The notes beneath the pieces were generated by a model, which saw nothing but the letters and a program-made list of their open reading frames with translations, had not been told where the DNA came from and did no database searches. DNA of 64,000 nt from Costus lasius (Eukaryota > Streptophyta > Magnoliopsida > Zingiberales > Costaceae): NCBI GenBank assembly GCA_027563935.2, contig CM050454.1:77520596-77584595 (forward strand). The letters run 5' to 3'. The translations under genes were made by a program, and so were the position numbers. Numbering within the stretch: the stretch's first letter is position 1; every line of letters begins with the position of its first letter. Shown here in pieces: positions 1-12,011 of this stretch.

Positions 1-813
1 GTGCTAATAAAGACACCAAGGAGTCTTTGATCGTGTCTTGGAGAGGAGATGTGCACCCTTGGCTGGTTGACTTTCTTCCTTGTCGTGAAGATGATGAAGA
101 TGCGAGAGGAGGAAGAGGCTAGAAGGGGTTTCGAAACCGTTGTTTCCAAAAAGGAAAGATTCGGCCACCAAATATGGTAAGAACCGAATTGTAACTCCCT
201 TCTTAACTCCCCATGAAGCCATCGAAAACTCCTCTTCAATTGAACCATGCGTTCACAAAGTGAACCGGTTCAATCCCAATTTGGTTCAAGCATCAAATCG
301 AACCAGCCCTGGTTAAGATCTCTCTGAACCAAGTGGCTCAAGATCTAACCACACATCTCATTGAACCTCTTGATCTTTACGATCAAGCATCAATTCTCCC
401 GATCGAAGCTTACCGATCATATGCCCTAATCAATCAAACATGATTAGACTAGATCTCACTTCCAATCAGAGTTTAAATTACTTTAAACTGAACTAGGATA
501 ATTCCAGTCCACACGATCTAACATAAGCAAGCCATATCATCAAATTGTGCGACCCCAAGGGTTTCCTTCAATGTCAGTAACGATAACTTACGTTATCACG
601 ATCAGAGAGGGGTATCTAGCAACACATCACTGTCTCCCGATATGAAGGAAAGAGTCTTCCAAGACTACTCCCAAACCACAGCACAAGTGTGAATCTAATT
701 CACTTGGCATACATGTTTCCCTTTGCCACTGGATGTTCCCGTTGGACAAGCGTGTCAAGCCTGTGATTCCAACATGATGAAAATGATTAGATCAGACGAA
801 CATAGTCGTCTGG

Positions 814-825
814 GTATGGCCATAC
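814..825. promoter_or_regulatory. Conserved LTR palindrome GTATGGCCATAC
   Basis: A perfect 12-bp palindrome found at the same relative place in every LTR-A, LTR-B and LTR-C core that retains this segment: 814, 13441, 21003, 22327, 29758, 37578, 39217, 40017, 55698 and 63121 (start positions). The decayed LTR-C copy at 48596-48605 has TATGATCATA, changed but still palindromic. The Gypsy element inserted exactly at its right edge. Function is unknown. A protein-binding site in U3 is an inference. Confidence 0.6.
821..825. repeat. Target-site duplication CATAC, left copy
   Basis: Five bases directly before the Gypsy LTR start (TGTAAG) are repeated directly after its end (GTTACA) at 12007-12011. 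Removing the insert and one copy restores a continuous LTR-A sequence. Confidence 0.95.
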
Positions 826-1651
826 TGTAAGATCCAAGGATCTTAAGTCCTGGTAAGCATTATTTTTGAATTAAATAAAATTATTGACTGTGATATTTTT
901 CTATGTATTGGTTGTTAATAGTTAATTAACTAGAGATTTTTGGTTGTTAAATTATTGTAAATTAATTAGGGATTATTTGTTTGATTATTGGCTGTTAATT
1001 TATGATAAATTATTATTGGTAGTTCATGATAAATTAATTAGGATTTATGGGTTGTAAATTGTAAGTTAATTAATTGTTAATTAATTGGAGCTATTGGTTA
1101 ATTAAATCCTTATTGGATATTAATTACATCCTTATTGGATTTGCGTTTAAGTGAATTCATTAAGTGGATGTTAATTTAAGTTCTTATTGGATTGTCACTT
1201 AAACCATGGGTTATTGGGTTTAAAATTCAAATTTAGTTAGTTAAATGGTTAAACCCTATTTGAATTAATGGGTTAATGGGTTAAGAGTTAAAACCGAAAA
1301 TTCAAATTGATATTTCGGTTAGGGTAGAGTTTTGGCGATTTTTTGGCTTGGAGAAATCTTGGGCGACGGCTTGAAGAGATTGGCGACGGCTTGAAGAACT
1401 TGGCGACTTCTAGGCGATTCTTGAAGAGTTCTTGAGGCGATTTTGGTGATTTCTCCATCTCTTTCCCTTTGGCGAATTATTCCTTGGTGTTTGGTAGCAT
1501 CTTTCAAAGCCTTAGACGAATTTTTGGAAAGGTTTTTCACCTTGTGTTCTCGGTTCAAGGTGAGTGGGTTGTCTAATTGATTTCTATCTATTTGTTTGTG
1601 TTAATTGATGAGTTAGATGATATATTCGCTTGTTGGAAATCTTACCATGCT

Positions 1652-1750
1652 AAAACCGAATTTTGTAAAGTTGATTATATGATGAAAACCGAATTTTGTA
1701 AGGTTGATTATATCATGAAAACCGAATTTTTCAAAGGTGATTATATGATG
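1652..1750 (+). repeat. 33-bp tandem repeat, three units, in Gypsy LTR
   Basis: Units start at 1652, 1685 and 1718 with AAAACCGAATTT and end TTGATTATATGATG or close variants. Because 33 is a multiple of three, the array gives an apparent 11-residue protein repeat, which I treat as a by-product. A second copy of the array is at 9555-9653 in the 3' LTR. Confidence 0.85.
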
Positions 1751-2312
1751 ATTATTTAACCGAAAATTTGTATGAAATTTAAGGTATTTTTATAGGAATT
1801 TTGGTAGCATTAAATCATTGAATTTTGGGTATGAAATTCTTGTTAATTATAGTTAAACCGAAATCAATTTTGGTAACATTAAATCAATGATGTTTGTAGT
1901 TAACATGAAAACCGAAATCTTGATGTTCTTGATAATTGTTTATGAAAACCGAAATTGATGTTTGTAGTTAACATGAAAACCGAAACCTTGATGACCTTGA
2001 TAATTGTCTATGAAAACCGAATTTTGGTGTTTGTAGTTAATATGTTACATGTGGTAATTTGTAAAGTAATTTATATGAATACTTGTTTTAAATTTTAAGT
2101 TGATTTTATGGATGCTTGATATGACTGTTTCTTGGTGTGTGTAATATGTTAAATAATTATGGTGTTATATTTATGGCTAAGTATCTGTATTTGAGAAACT
2201 TGAGTGACAACATAGCAAGGTTTGATTAAACTAATCAGCATGAAATTTAAGGACTACACTATATTCGGTGATATTCGAATATAAAATATTATGTGTTATG
2301 TTATATAATTTT

Positions 2313-2480
2313 GAACAATATGTGTGATCATGTGAATTTTGAACAATATGTGTGATCATGTAAATTTTGAACAATCTGTGTGATCATGTAAATTTTGAAC
2401 AATCTGTGTGATCATGTGAATTTTGAACAATATGTGTGATCTTGTGAATTTTGAACAATATGTGTGATTATGTGAATTTG
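2313..2480 (+). repeat. 28-bp tandem repeat, about six units, in Gypsy LTR
   Basis: Units beginning GAACAATATGTGTGATCATG start at 2313, 2341, 2369, 2397, 2425 and 2453, with one- or two-base variation. The array recurs 7,903 bp downstream in the 3' LTR (10216-10383). There are no unique spacers, so it is not CRISPR-like. Confidence 0.9.
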
Positions 2481-2807
2481 GAAAATTATGGGTTATGTGA
2501 ATTTGGAAAATTATGTGATTATGTGATGGTTAGGACTAAGGCTAGGTGTAACTATGAACTCAAGGGGATAGTCCTTATGTGTTATGTTAAGGGTTTGAAT
2601 TTCAGCCCTGTATTGTGATATGTGAGGAGGTTGATGTTCAGCCTGCCTATTATGATTATTGTGATGGGGGTTGATGTTCAGCCTGCCCGATATGATTTTT
2701 GTGATGACTATCCTAGAGTCTAGTTGACACTTAGGAGTCCACCTTTGTGAAATATGAAATAAGATATGTCTGTTGTCCAGTAGGAACCTTTTGGGAGAAT
2801 GGGTTTT

Positions 2808-3083
2808 GACGCAAAGTGCCATGTCTTGGTCAGGCAGGGGCCACCTCTTGATGTCATTACTCTTTTATGTGATGGGGTAATATAAGACGCAAAGTGCCAT
2901 GTCTTGATCAGACAGGGGCCACCTCTTGATGTCATTACTCTTTTATGTGACGGGGTGATATAAGACGCAAAGTGCCATGTCTTGATCAGACAGGGGCCAC
3001 CTCTTGATGTCATCACTCTGATGTGTTATGGGGTGATAGAGCAAAGTGCCACGTCGTGACCTGACGGGGGCCACCTCTTGATT
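2808..3083 (+). repeat. 78-bp tandem repeat, about 3.5 units, in Gypsy LTR
   Basis: Units start at 2808, 2886 and 2964 with GACGCAAAGTGCCATGTCTT, and a diverged partial unit starts near 3038. Each unit holds 'ggggccacctcttgatgtcat'-type sequence. The same array is at 10711-10986. Tandem arrays in U3 of plant retrotransposons often act as enhancer-like blocks, but here that is only a possibility. Confidence 0.9.
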
Positions 3084-4106
3084 CTACTCACTATCCATGT
3101 TTATGTGTTGCACGAGATTTTGCAGCTCCCAGTGCTTTGGCCAAGCCGGGTTAGACCATATTGGTCACTACTGAATATGCTGGACAACTAGGTTAATTAA
3201 GTATGGTGTGTTTAGTTGGTTTAGAATATATGTGTTTAATTGGGTTAGAGTAAAACTCTAGAACCTGAATTTGTTATATGCTAGTGTGTACATTTAACTG
3301 CCTATATGACTTCTGTTTCTTTATTTTGTTATATGTTGACATAATGTTCTGTTAAATATTTTAAAAATAATCTGCCTATATTTTTGAATGTATGTTATGG
3401 ATGGTCGATTTAGACTATCCACTCACTGGGCTGTGTAGCTCACCCCTCACTATTTTCAGGCATAGAGCAGGGGCGCATGTCTTGAGTGCATTGGCGTGGA
3501 TAATTATGCTGTTTGCTGTTTTAAGAATTTTTATGCTTAATTCTTGGGGAATTTTTATGCTTAATTCTTGGGGCTGGTTGTGGCCTTAACATAAACTATA
3601 TGAACTATGTGAATCATGAGACTATGTGAACTATGTGAAGTATGTTGCCAGTTATGGCAGTCTTATGAGTTTGATTTTTGTGTCACCGCGGGCTTCAGCC
3701 TGGTTTCGGTGTTTGGTATGAGTTTATAAAATCGATTTTGTGATTTTGTTTTGAATTTCGGCTTGTTGTATATTCTGTGCAATCGGTTTTGATATACCCT
3801 GTAACTTGCATATGTCTAGTGCAAGTATTGCCTGGTGGCAGGTACCTTTATGGATTTTATGAATTTGAATCGGTTTTGATATAACTGTTGCCTTGCATAT
3901 GTCTAGTGCAAGGATTGCGTGGTGGCAGGTACCCTTATGAGATTTGAGTTTTGTGAATTTGTGTGTATGGATTTATGGAAATTTTTCAGATCGTGTTTTC
4001 TTGAACTCGGTTTTACCTAGCATATGATCGATCTTATATGAAACATCCTGTATCATTTGTGAATTGTGCCATTTGTTTGGGGTTAAGAATGTGGGATGTT
4101 ACAGAA

Positions 4107-4117
4107 TGGTATCAGAG
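4107..4117 (+). other. Primer-binding site, Gypsy element
   Basis: TGGTATCAGAG lies three bases after the 5' LTR end. It is complementary to the 3' end of plant initiator tRNA-Met, the usual primer for first-strand synthesis in these lineages. Confidence 0.9.
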
Positions 4118-4185
4118 GAGTTGGCTAGCTAAAACTTAGTTTGGGGGAAAACATGTTTGTGTATTGCTAGACACCTGATAGGTTT

Positions 4186-7100
4186 ATGTTTGATTTCCTG
4201 ACTGTGGTATGTGTGTGTCACAAGCGCTATGCTTCACTTGTGAGTGAATTCCAGAAACTGGGTCCTAGTTCTTTCTTTGGGGGCTCAGAATCCAGTACTG
4301 CCGAGAACTGGCAGTTGTGCTTGGAAAAGATTTTCCAAGTCATGCGCTGCTCAGATGAGGATAAGTTATGTCTGGCCACCTATATGATGCGTGCTGACGC
4401 AGATGAGTGGTGGAAAGGCGTAGTGAGACTTGCCGAAGAAAGACATGAGACTGTAGATTGGCCTTACTTCTTGTCTCGATTTAACGAGATGTACTTCCCA
4501 GATAGCTTGGTTGAGGACCGAGAGGTGGAATTTATTCATCTGGAACAGGGTGATATGACAGTGGACCAGTATGAATTACAGTTCACGAAATAGGGAAAGT
4601 ATGCTCCTCACCTGATAAACACTAAAAAGAGGAGAGCTACCAAGTTTCTCAGAGGTCTCAGATGGGACATTAGAGAGCAGGTTGGTGCTCAGCATTTGGA
4701 GACCTATGTTGAGACTGTTGGGCGAGCACGCACCATTGAGAGATACATAGCTGAGAGGAGTTCTCATGTTGCCGTGACAGTGGTTCCTGCAGCTGAGGCG
4801 GCGGTTCCTCAGTATGGCAGTGGCGGCAAGGGTAAGAAGTACCCTAAACATAAGGACTACAAAAAGAGCAGGTATAAGCCTTACTCCTACAAGGCACCGC
4901 AGCAGTCCAGGGATGCACCGCAGCAGTTCAGGGATGCCAGGGATGCAGGAAACAGTATCACTTGTAGTCATTGTGGGCTCAAGGGACATCTAGTGAAAGA
5001 CTGCCATAGGAAGAATGGTGTATGCTTCAGGTGTAAGAAACCAGGGCACATGGCTAAGGACTGCAGAGAACCTGAGATGCAACCTAGAGGCGCAGATAAG
5101 CCTACAGTCCAGACTAGAGTTTATGCTGTGGCTGAGAAGGATACACGAGCTTCCCGATCCGTCGTGGAAGGTACTTTATTCCTATTTGATCAGTTAGCCC
5201 GCATATTATTTGACCCTGGTGCAAATTTATCTTTTGTATCTGTTAAGTTTGCTGCATGTTTACCTGTTGTACCTAAGATGCTAGATTATGTTGTGTCTGT
5301 CAGTACTCCCTTAGGAAAATCGTTATCTACAGATACTGTTTGTGCTGACTGTGTAGTACATGTAGAGGGTTATGAGTTTCTGGTAGATCTAATCCTCTTA
5401 GACATGCAAGACTATGATGTCATTCTAGGAATGGATTGGTTGTCTTCCCATCATGCCTCTGTGGATTGCTTTGAGAAAGTAATCACTTTGAATTTGTTAG
5501 ATGGGAATCGACTTTTTGTGAGAGGTCTAGTGTCAGACCAAGGACCGCATGTGATATCTTTCCTGCAGGCCAGGAAATTACTGGCTAGTGGATGCAAGGG
5601 TTATCTTGCGCATGTTAAGGTGCAGGATGATTCTACTTCTGATCTGACTCAGATGGAGGTGGTGAAAGAATTTCCTGATGTGTTCTCTGAGGAATTTTCA
5701 GGCTTGCCACCAATAAGAGAAGTAGAATTTGGCATTGAGTTGGCGCCAGGTACGGCACCTATCTCCAAAGCTCCTTATCGTATGGCTACTTCAGAGTTGG
5801 CCGAGCTTAAGAAACAACTGGAGGAATTGTTAGAGAAAGGATATATTCGGCCTAGTGCTTCTCCTTGGGGAGCGCCAGTGTTATTTGTGAAGAAAAAAGA
5901 TGGAACCCTGAGGATGTGTATAGACTACAGGCAGCTTAACCAAGTGACTATCAAGAATAAGTATCCTCTTCCCAGAATTGATGATCTATTTGATCAATTA
6001 CAGGGAGCGACAGTGTTCTCTAAGATTGATCTGAGATCAGGGTATTATCAGCTTAGGGTCAAGGATGAGGATATATTTAAGACTGCTTTCAGGACCAGGT
6101 ATGGGCATTTCGAATTTTTAGTTATGCCTTTTGGACTGACGAATGCACCTGCTGTCTTCATGGATTTGATGAACAGGGTATTCCATGAGTTGCTTGACTC
6201 TTGTGTGGTGGTCTTTATAGACGATATATTGGTGTACTCTCAGACTACCTCAGATCATGTCAGTGATTTGCGCAGAGTACTGGAGATCTTGAGGAAGAAC
6301 CGATTATATGCCAAGGCTAGTAAGTGTGAATTCTGGCTGGAAAAGATTAGTTTCCTTGGGCATGTGATTTCTGGTCAGGGGGTGTCTGTGGATCCAGTTA
6401 AAGTGCAAGCCATTCTTAATTGGGGAAGACCGACTAGTGCTACTGAGATCAGGAGTTTTCTGGGTTTGGCAGGTTACTACCGGCGATTTGTTGAGGGATT
6501 CTCCAAGCTGGCGGGTCCTTTAACTAAATTAACCAGAAAGGAGGCTAAGTTTATTTGGGATGATAAGTGTGAAGAGAGCTTCCAAGAGCTGAAGAGAAGG
6601 TTGACTAGTACACCGATCCTCATTATTCCTAGTGATGGGGAAAGGTTTACTGTATATACGGATGCTTCTGGCAAAGGGTTGGGTTGTGTCTTGATGCAGA
6701 AGGGTTCTGTAGTAGCCTATGCTTCGAGACAACTGAAGGAGTATGAATTGAACTACCCTACTCATGATTTAGAGTTGGCGGCCGTAGTCTTTGCTTTGAA
6801 GATATGGCGTCACTATTTGTTGGGTCAGGAGTTTGATCTGTTCACTGATCATTAGAGTCTCAAGTATATCTTCACTCAGAAGGACTTGAACATGAGACAG
6901 AGAAGATGGATGGAGTTGATCAAAGACTATGACTTCTCTATTCAGTATCAGGCTGGAAAGGCCAATGTAGTGGCGGATGCTCTGAGCAGACATCCAGTTA
7001 CTTCAGTAGCTGCTTTACGAGTCAGTGAGTGGCGGTTACTGCAGGAGTTCAGCGATCTCAGGATCAGTGTTACTCCTAGAGTTCAGTCGGGTTATGTGGC

Positions 7101-8699
7101 TTTTCTCAGAGTACAGTCTGCTTTGTTGCAGAAGATCAGAGATCAGCAGTCTGTGGATCCGAGATTAGTTCAGATCAGGGTTAGTTGATGGCGCAGTTCA
7201 GGATTTTAGCCTGTCTGATGATGGTATTCTTCGGTTTCGTGGAAGGGTATGTGTCCCTGAGGAACCAAGCTTGAGGAAAGAAATATTGGAGGACAGCCAT
7301 AACTCCAAATATTCTCTACATCCTGGTGTGACTAAGATGTATCAGGACCTCAAGAAAAGTTTTTGGTGGCCGGGTATGAAGAAAGAAGTGTTTGATTTTG
7401 TCTCTAGGTGTTTAACCTGTCAGACTGTAAAGGCTGAACACCAGAAGCCTGGTGGTTTGTTGCAGCCCCTTCCTATTCCTGAGTGGAAGTGGGAATGCAT
7501 CAGTATGGATTTTGTATGTGGTTTGCCCAGAACCAGATTGGGTCATGATGCTATTTGGGTGATTGTTGATAGACTCACTAAATCAGCCCATTTTCTTCCG
7601 ATTAAGATGACTTATTCTCTAGAGAGGCTGGCTAGATTATATATTGATGAGATAGTCCGACTGCATGGAGTGCCTATTGATATCGTGTCTGATAGGGACT
7701 CTCGATTTCTGTCCAGATTTTGGAAGAGCTTACAGGAAGGTTTGGGTACTAAGTTGAGTTTTAGTACAGCATATCATCCTCGATGAGATAGTCCGACTGC
7801 ATGGAGTGCCTATTGATATCGTGTCTGATAGGGACTCTCGATTTCTGTCCAGATTTTGGAAGAGCTTACAGGAAGGTTTGGGTACTAAGTTGAGTTTTAG
7901 TACAGCATATCATCCTCAGTCTGATGGCCAGACGGAGCGTACTATACAAACTCTAGAAGATCTGTTGAGAGCCTATGTGGTTGATTGGAGTTCTGAGTGG
8001 AACCGGGATCTATCTTTGATAGAGTTTACTTATAATAATAGCTTCCACTCCAGTATTCAGATGGCTCCTTATGAGGCTTTGTATGGGAGAAGGTGTAGGA
8101 CTCCCTTGTGTTGGGAGGAAACTGGTGACAGAATGATTTTGAGATCTGATGCAGTACAGGAGACTACTGATAAGGTCAGAGAGATCCGGGATAAACTGAA
8201 AATTGCTCGGGACAGACAGAAGAGTTATGCTGACGACCGTCGTCGTTCCTTGGAGTTTATGGTAGGGGATCATGTGTTCTTGAAGGTGTCACCTACTAAG
8301 GGTGTTATGAGATTTGGCAAAAAGGGCAAGTTGAGCCCTAGGTTTGTAGGCCCTTTTGATATTATTGAGAGAGTTGGTCCAGTGGCTTACCGATTGGCTT
8401 TACCTCCTGCTATGGATCATGTGCATAATGTATTCCATGTCTCTGCTTTGAGGAAATATCATCCTGATCCATCTCATGTGTTGGAGTTGGAACCTCTTCA
8501 GATTCAGAGTGATTTGACTTTTGAGGAAAGACCTCTCCGGATTGTGGATAGAAAAGATAAAGTCCTGAGGAACAAGACTATACCTTTGGTAAAGGTTATC
8601 TGGGGAAATCAGTCAGTTGAGGAGGCGACATGGGAGACTGAAGCTGATATGAGGAAATTTTATGCTTACCTCTTTGATGATATGGATGCTGAGCTTTAG
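4186..8699 (+). pseudogene. Gypsy gag-pol, disrupted
   Basis: The frame would encode Gag, protease, reverse transcriptase, RNase H, integrase and a chromodomain-like tail. Visible motifs are two zinc knuckles (CX2CX4HX4C, 4963-5004 and 5023-5064), a protease site near 5205-5225 reading D-P-G-A instead of D-S/T-G-A, the FIDD reverse transcriptase core near 6213, YTDAS of RNase H near 6655, the HHCC and DDE integrase motifs (7271-8000), and a chromodomain-like C terminus (about 8530-8680). Lesions are an in-frame TAG at 4591-4593 in gag, TAG at 6853-6855 in RNase H where related proteins have Gln, a single-base frame shift just before a TGA at 7186-7188, and a 136-bp tandem duplication that shifts frame in integrase. 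The Gag N terminus also looks short. Coding sense is otherwise well kept, so the lesions are recent. Confidence 0.93.
7646..7917 (+). repeat. Perfect 136-bp tandem duplication in integrase
   Basis: Bases 7646-7781 recur without change at 7782-7917. The unit covers the central Asp region of the integrase core. Since 136 is not a multiple of three, the second copy is shifted by one frame and the upstream frame ends at TGA 7784-7786. The bases outside the two copies differ, so the boundaries are exact. Confidence 0.97.
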
Positions 8700-8715
8700 A
8701 GGACTAAAGCTTTAT

Positions 8716-8728
8716 AAGGAGGGAGGGA
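8716..8728 (+). other. Polypurine tract, Gypsy element
   Basis: AAGGAGGGAGGGA lies directly before the 3' LTR, the position expected for the plus-strand primer of reverse transcription. Confidence 0.92.
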
Positions 8729-11700
8729 TGTAAGATCCAAGGATCTTAAGTCCTGGTAAGCATTATTTTTGAATTAAATAAAATTATTGACTGTGATATT
8801 TTTCTATGTATTGGTTGTTAATAGTTAATTAACTAGAGATTTTTGGTTGTTAAATTATTGTAAATTAATTAGGGATTATTTGTTTGATTATTGGCTGTTA
8901 ATTTATGATAAATTATTATTGGTAGTTCATGATAAATTAATTAGGATTTATGGGTTGTAAATTGTAAGTTAATTAATTGTTAATTAATTGGAGCTATTGG
9001 TTAATTAAATCCTTATTGGATATTAATTACATCCTTATTGGATTTGCGTTTAAGTGAATTCATTAAGTGGATGTTAATTTAAGTTCTTATTGGATTGTCA
9101 CTTAAACCATGGGTTATTGGGTTTAAAATTCAAATTTAGTTAGTTAAATGGTTAAACCCTATTTGAATTAATGGGTTAATGGGTTAAGAGTTAAAACCGA
9201 AAATTCAAATTGATATTTCGGTTAGGGTAGAGTTTTGGCGATTTTTTGGCTTGGAGAAATCTTGGGCGACGGCTTGAAGAGATTGGCGACGGCTTGAAGA
9301 ACTTGGCGACTTCTAGGCGATTCTTGAAGAGTTCTTGAGGCGATTTTGGTGATTTCTCCATCTCTTTCCCTTTGGCGAATTATTCCTTGGTGTTTGGTAG
9401 CATCTTTCAAAGCCTTAGACGAATTTTTGGAAAGGTTTTTCACCTTGTGTTCTCGGTTCAAGGTGAGTGGGTTGTCTAATTGATTTCTATCTATTTGTTT
9501 GTGTTAATTGATGAGTTAGATGATATATTCGCTTGTTGGAAATCTTACCATGCTAAAACCGAATTTTGTAAAGTTGATTATATGATGAAAACCGAATTTT
9601 GTAAGGTTGATTATATCATGAAAACCGAATTTTTCAAAGGTGATTATATGATGATTATTTAACCGAAAATTTGTATGAAATTTAAGGTATTTTTATAGGA
9701 ATTTTGGTAGCATTAAATCATTGAATTTTGGGTATGAAATTCTTGTTAATTATAGTTAAACCGAAATCAATTTTGGTAACATTAAATCAATGATGTTTGT
9801 AGTTAACATGAAAACCGAAATCTTGATGTTCTTGATAATTGTTTATGAAAACCGAAATTGATGTTTGTAGTTAACATGAAAATCGAAACCTTGATGACCT
9901 TGATAATTGTCTATGAAAACCGAATTTTGGTGTTTGTAGTTAATATGTTACATGTGGTAATTTGTAAAGTAATTTATATGAATACTTGTTTTAAATTTTA
10001 AGTTGATTTTATGGATGCTTGATATGACTGTTTCTTGGTGTGTGTAATATGTTAAATAATTATGGTGTTATATTTATGGCTAAGTATCTGTATTTGAGAA
10101 ACTTGAGTGACAACATAGCAAGGTTTGATTAAACTAATCAGCATGAAATTTAAGGACTACACTATATTCGGTGATATTCGAATATAAAATATTATGTGTT
10201 ATGTTATATAATTTTGAACAATATGTGTGATCATGTGAATTTTGAACAATATGTGTGATCATGTAAATTTTGAACAATCTGTGTGATCATGTAAATTTTG
10301 AACAATCTGTGTGATCATGTGAATTTTGAACAATATGTGTGATCTTGTGAATTTTGAACAATATGTGTGATTATGTGAATTTGGAAAATTATGGGTTATG
10401 TGAATTTGGAAAATTATGTGATTATGTGATGGTTAGGACTAAGGCTAGGTGTAACTATGAACTCAAGGGGATAGTCCTTATGTGTTATGTTAAGGGTTTG
10501 AATTTCAGCCCTGTATTGTGATATGTGAGGAGGTTGATGTTCAGCCTGCCTATTATGATTATTGTGATGGGGGTTGATGTTCAGCCTGCCCGATATGATT
10601 TTTGTGATGACTATCCTAGAGTCTAGTTGACACTTAGGAGTCCACCTTTGTGAAATATGAAATAAGATATGTCTGTTGTCCAGTAGGAACCTTTTGGGAG
10701 AATGGGTTTTGACGCAAAGTGCCATGTCTTGGTCAGACAGGGGCCACCTCTTGATGTCATTACTCTTTTATGTGATGGGGTAATATAAGACGCAAAGTGC
10801 CATGTCTTGATCAGACAGGGGCCACCTCTTGATGTCATTACTCTTTTATGTGACGGGGTGATATAAGACGCAAAGTGCCATGTCTTGATCAGACAGGGGC
10901 CACCTCTTGATGTCATCACTCTGATGTGTTATGGGGTGATAGAGCAAAGTGCCACGTCGTGACCTGACGGGGGCCACCTCTTGATTCTACTCACTATCCA
11001 TGTTTATGTGTTGCACGAGATTTTGCAGCTCCCAGTGCTTTGGCCAAGCCGGGTTAGACCATATTGGTCACTACTGAATATGCTGGACAACTAGGTTAAT
11101 TAAGTATGGTGTGTTTAGTTGGTTTAGAATATATGTGTTTAATTGGGTTAGAGTAAAACTCTAGAACCTGAATTTGTTATATGCTAGTGTGTACATTTAA
11201 CTGCCTATATGACTTCTGTTTCTTTATTTTGTTATATGTTGACATAATGTTCTGTTAAATATTTTAAAAATAATCTGCCTATATTTTTGAATGTATGTTA
11301 TGGATGGTCGATTTAGACTATCCACTCACTGGGCTGTGTAGCTCACCCCTCACTATTTTCAGGCATAGAGCAGGGGCGCATGTCTTGAGTGCATTGGCGT
11401 GGATAATTATGCTGTTTGCTGTTTTAAGAATTTTTATGCTTAATTCTTGGGGAATTTTTATGCTTAATTCTTGGGGCCGGTTGTGGCCTTAACATAAACT
11501 ATATGAACTATGTGAATCATGAGACTATGTGAACTATGTGAAGTATGTTGCCAGTTATGGCAGTCTTATGAGTTTGATTTTTGTGTCACCGCGGGCTTCA
11601 GCCTGGTTTCGGTGTTTGGTATGAGTTTATAAAATCGATTTTGTGATTTTGTTTTGAATTTCGGCTTGTTGTATATTCTGTGCAATCGGTTTTGATATAC

Positions 11701-12006
11701 CCTGTAACTTGCATATGTCTAGTGCAAGTATTGCCTGGTGGCAGGTACCTTTATGGATTTTATGAATTTGAATCGGTTTTGATATAACTGTTGCCTTGCA
11801 TATGTCTAGTGCAAGGATTGCGTGGTGGCAGGTACCCTTATGAGATTTGAGTTTTGTGAATTTGTGTGTATGGATTTATGGAAATTTTTCAGATCGTGTT
11901 TTCTTGAACTCGGTTTTACCTAGCATATGATCGATCTTATATGAAACATCCTGTATCATTTGTGAATTGTGCCATTTGTTTGGGGTTAAGAATGTGGGAT
12001 GTTACA
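8729..12006 (+). repeat. 3' LTR of the Gypsy element
   Basis: It is 3,278 bp, starts TGTAAGATCC and ends GATGTTACA. It carries the same three tandem arrays as the 5' LTR. By eye it differs from the 5' LTR at about three positions, including C to T in an 'aaaaccgaaacc' block near 9882 and T to C near 11479. Confidence 0.95.
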
Positions 12007-12011
12007 CATAC
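12007..12011. repeat. Target-site duplication CATAC, right copy
   Basis: Matches 821-825. Together they mark the insertion of the Gypsy element into the LTR of element X. Confidence 0.95.

Larger units (their letters stand above)
1..825 (-). repeat. LTR of Copia element X, first part (LTR-A family)
   Basis: This stretch aligns with the LTRs of elements 1, 2 and 4, sharing the core around 'aaattgtgcgacccc', the 'gtatctagcaacacatcac' block and the palindrome GTATGGCCATAC. It begins about 250 bases inside the LTR, so its outer end lies before the window. It stops exactly at 825, where the Gypsy element is inserted, and resumes at 12012. The LTR reads in the minus direction, like the other Copia copies here. 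Because only one end is visible, it could be a solo LTR or the 5' LTR of a longer minus-strand element. No host gene is seen; short open frames inside it are not supported. Confidence 0.85.
826..4103 (+). repeat. 5' LTR of the Gypsy element
   Basis: It begins TGTAAGATCC and ends GATGTTACA, and matches 8729-12006 in length and almost base for base. It is AT-rich and contains three tandem arrays (33-bp, 28-bp and 78-bp units, listed separately). It also contains a block repeated near 3800 and 3895 carrying 'catatgtctagtgcaag' and 'ggtggcaggtacc'. Promoter and polyadenylation signals should lie here but I could not place them. Short open frames in it occur in both LTRs and are not taken as genes. 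Confidence 0.95.
826..12006 (+). mobile_element. Complete Ty3/Gypsy chromovirus-type LTR retrotransposon
   Basis: The element is 11,181 bp and has two 3,278-bp LTRs, both starting TGTAAG and ending GTTACA, a tRNA-Met primer site, a gag-pol region, a polypurine tract and the target duplication CATAC. Domain order is gag, zinc knuckles, protease, reverse transcriptase, RNase H, integrase, then a chromodomain-like tail, which is the Gypsy order. Long LTRs plus that tail fit the Tekay (Del) lineage, an assignment made by recognition only. By eye the LTRs differ at about three sites (near 1979, 2835 and 3576 of the left copy), so the insertion is very recent. The coding region is nevertheless broken several times, so this copy cannot make its own proteins. 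Confidence 0.95.

Noticed and set aside
1577..1759. Open frame with an 11-residue repeat as a small protein gene
   Set aside because: It is produced by the 33-bp tandem repeat in the Gypsy LTR and has no codon-level or domain support.
2313..2480. Regular 28-bp repeats resembling a CRISPR array
   Set aside because: Repeats are directly adjacent without unique spacers, lie in a plant LTR and recur in the other LTR. It is a simple tandem array.
4576..4989. 137-codon minus-strand frame opposite gag
   Set aside because: It is a shadow of the Gypsy gag coding strand, with no domain.
826..12006. Two 3.3-kb identical blocks as a segmental duplication
   Set aside because: The blocks are the LTR pair of one element, with TG/CA ends, primer site, polypurine tract and target duplication.
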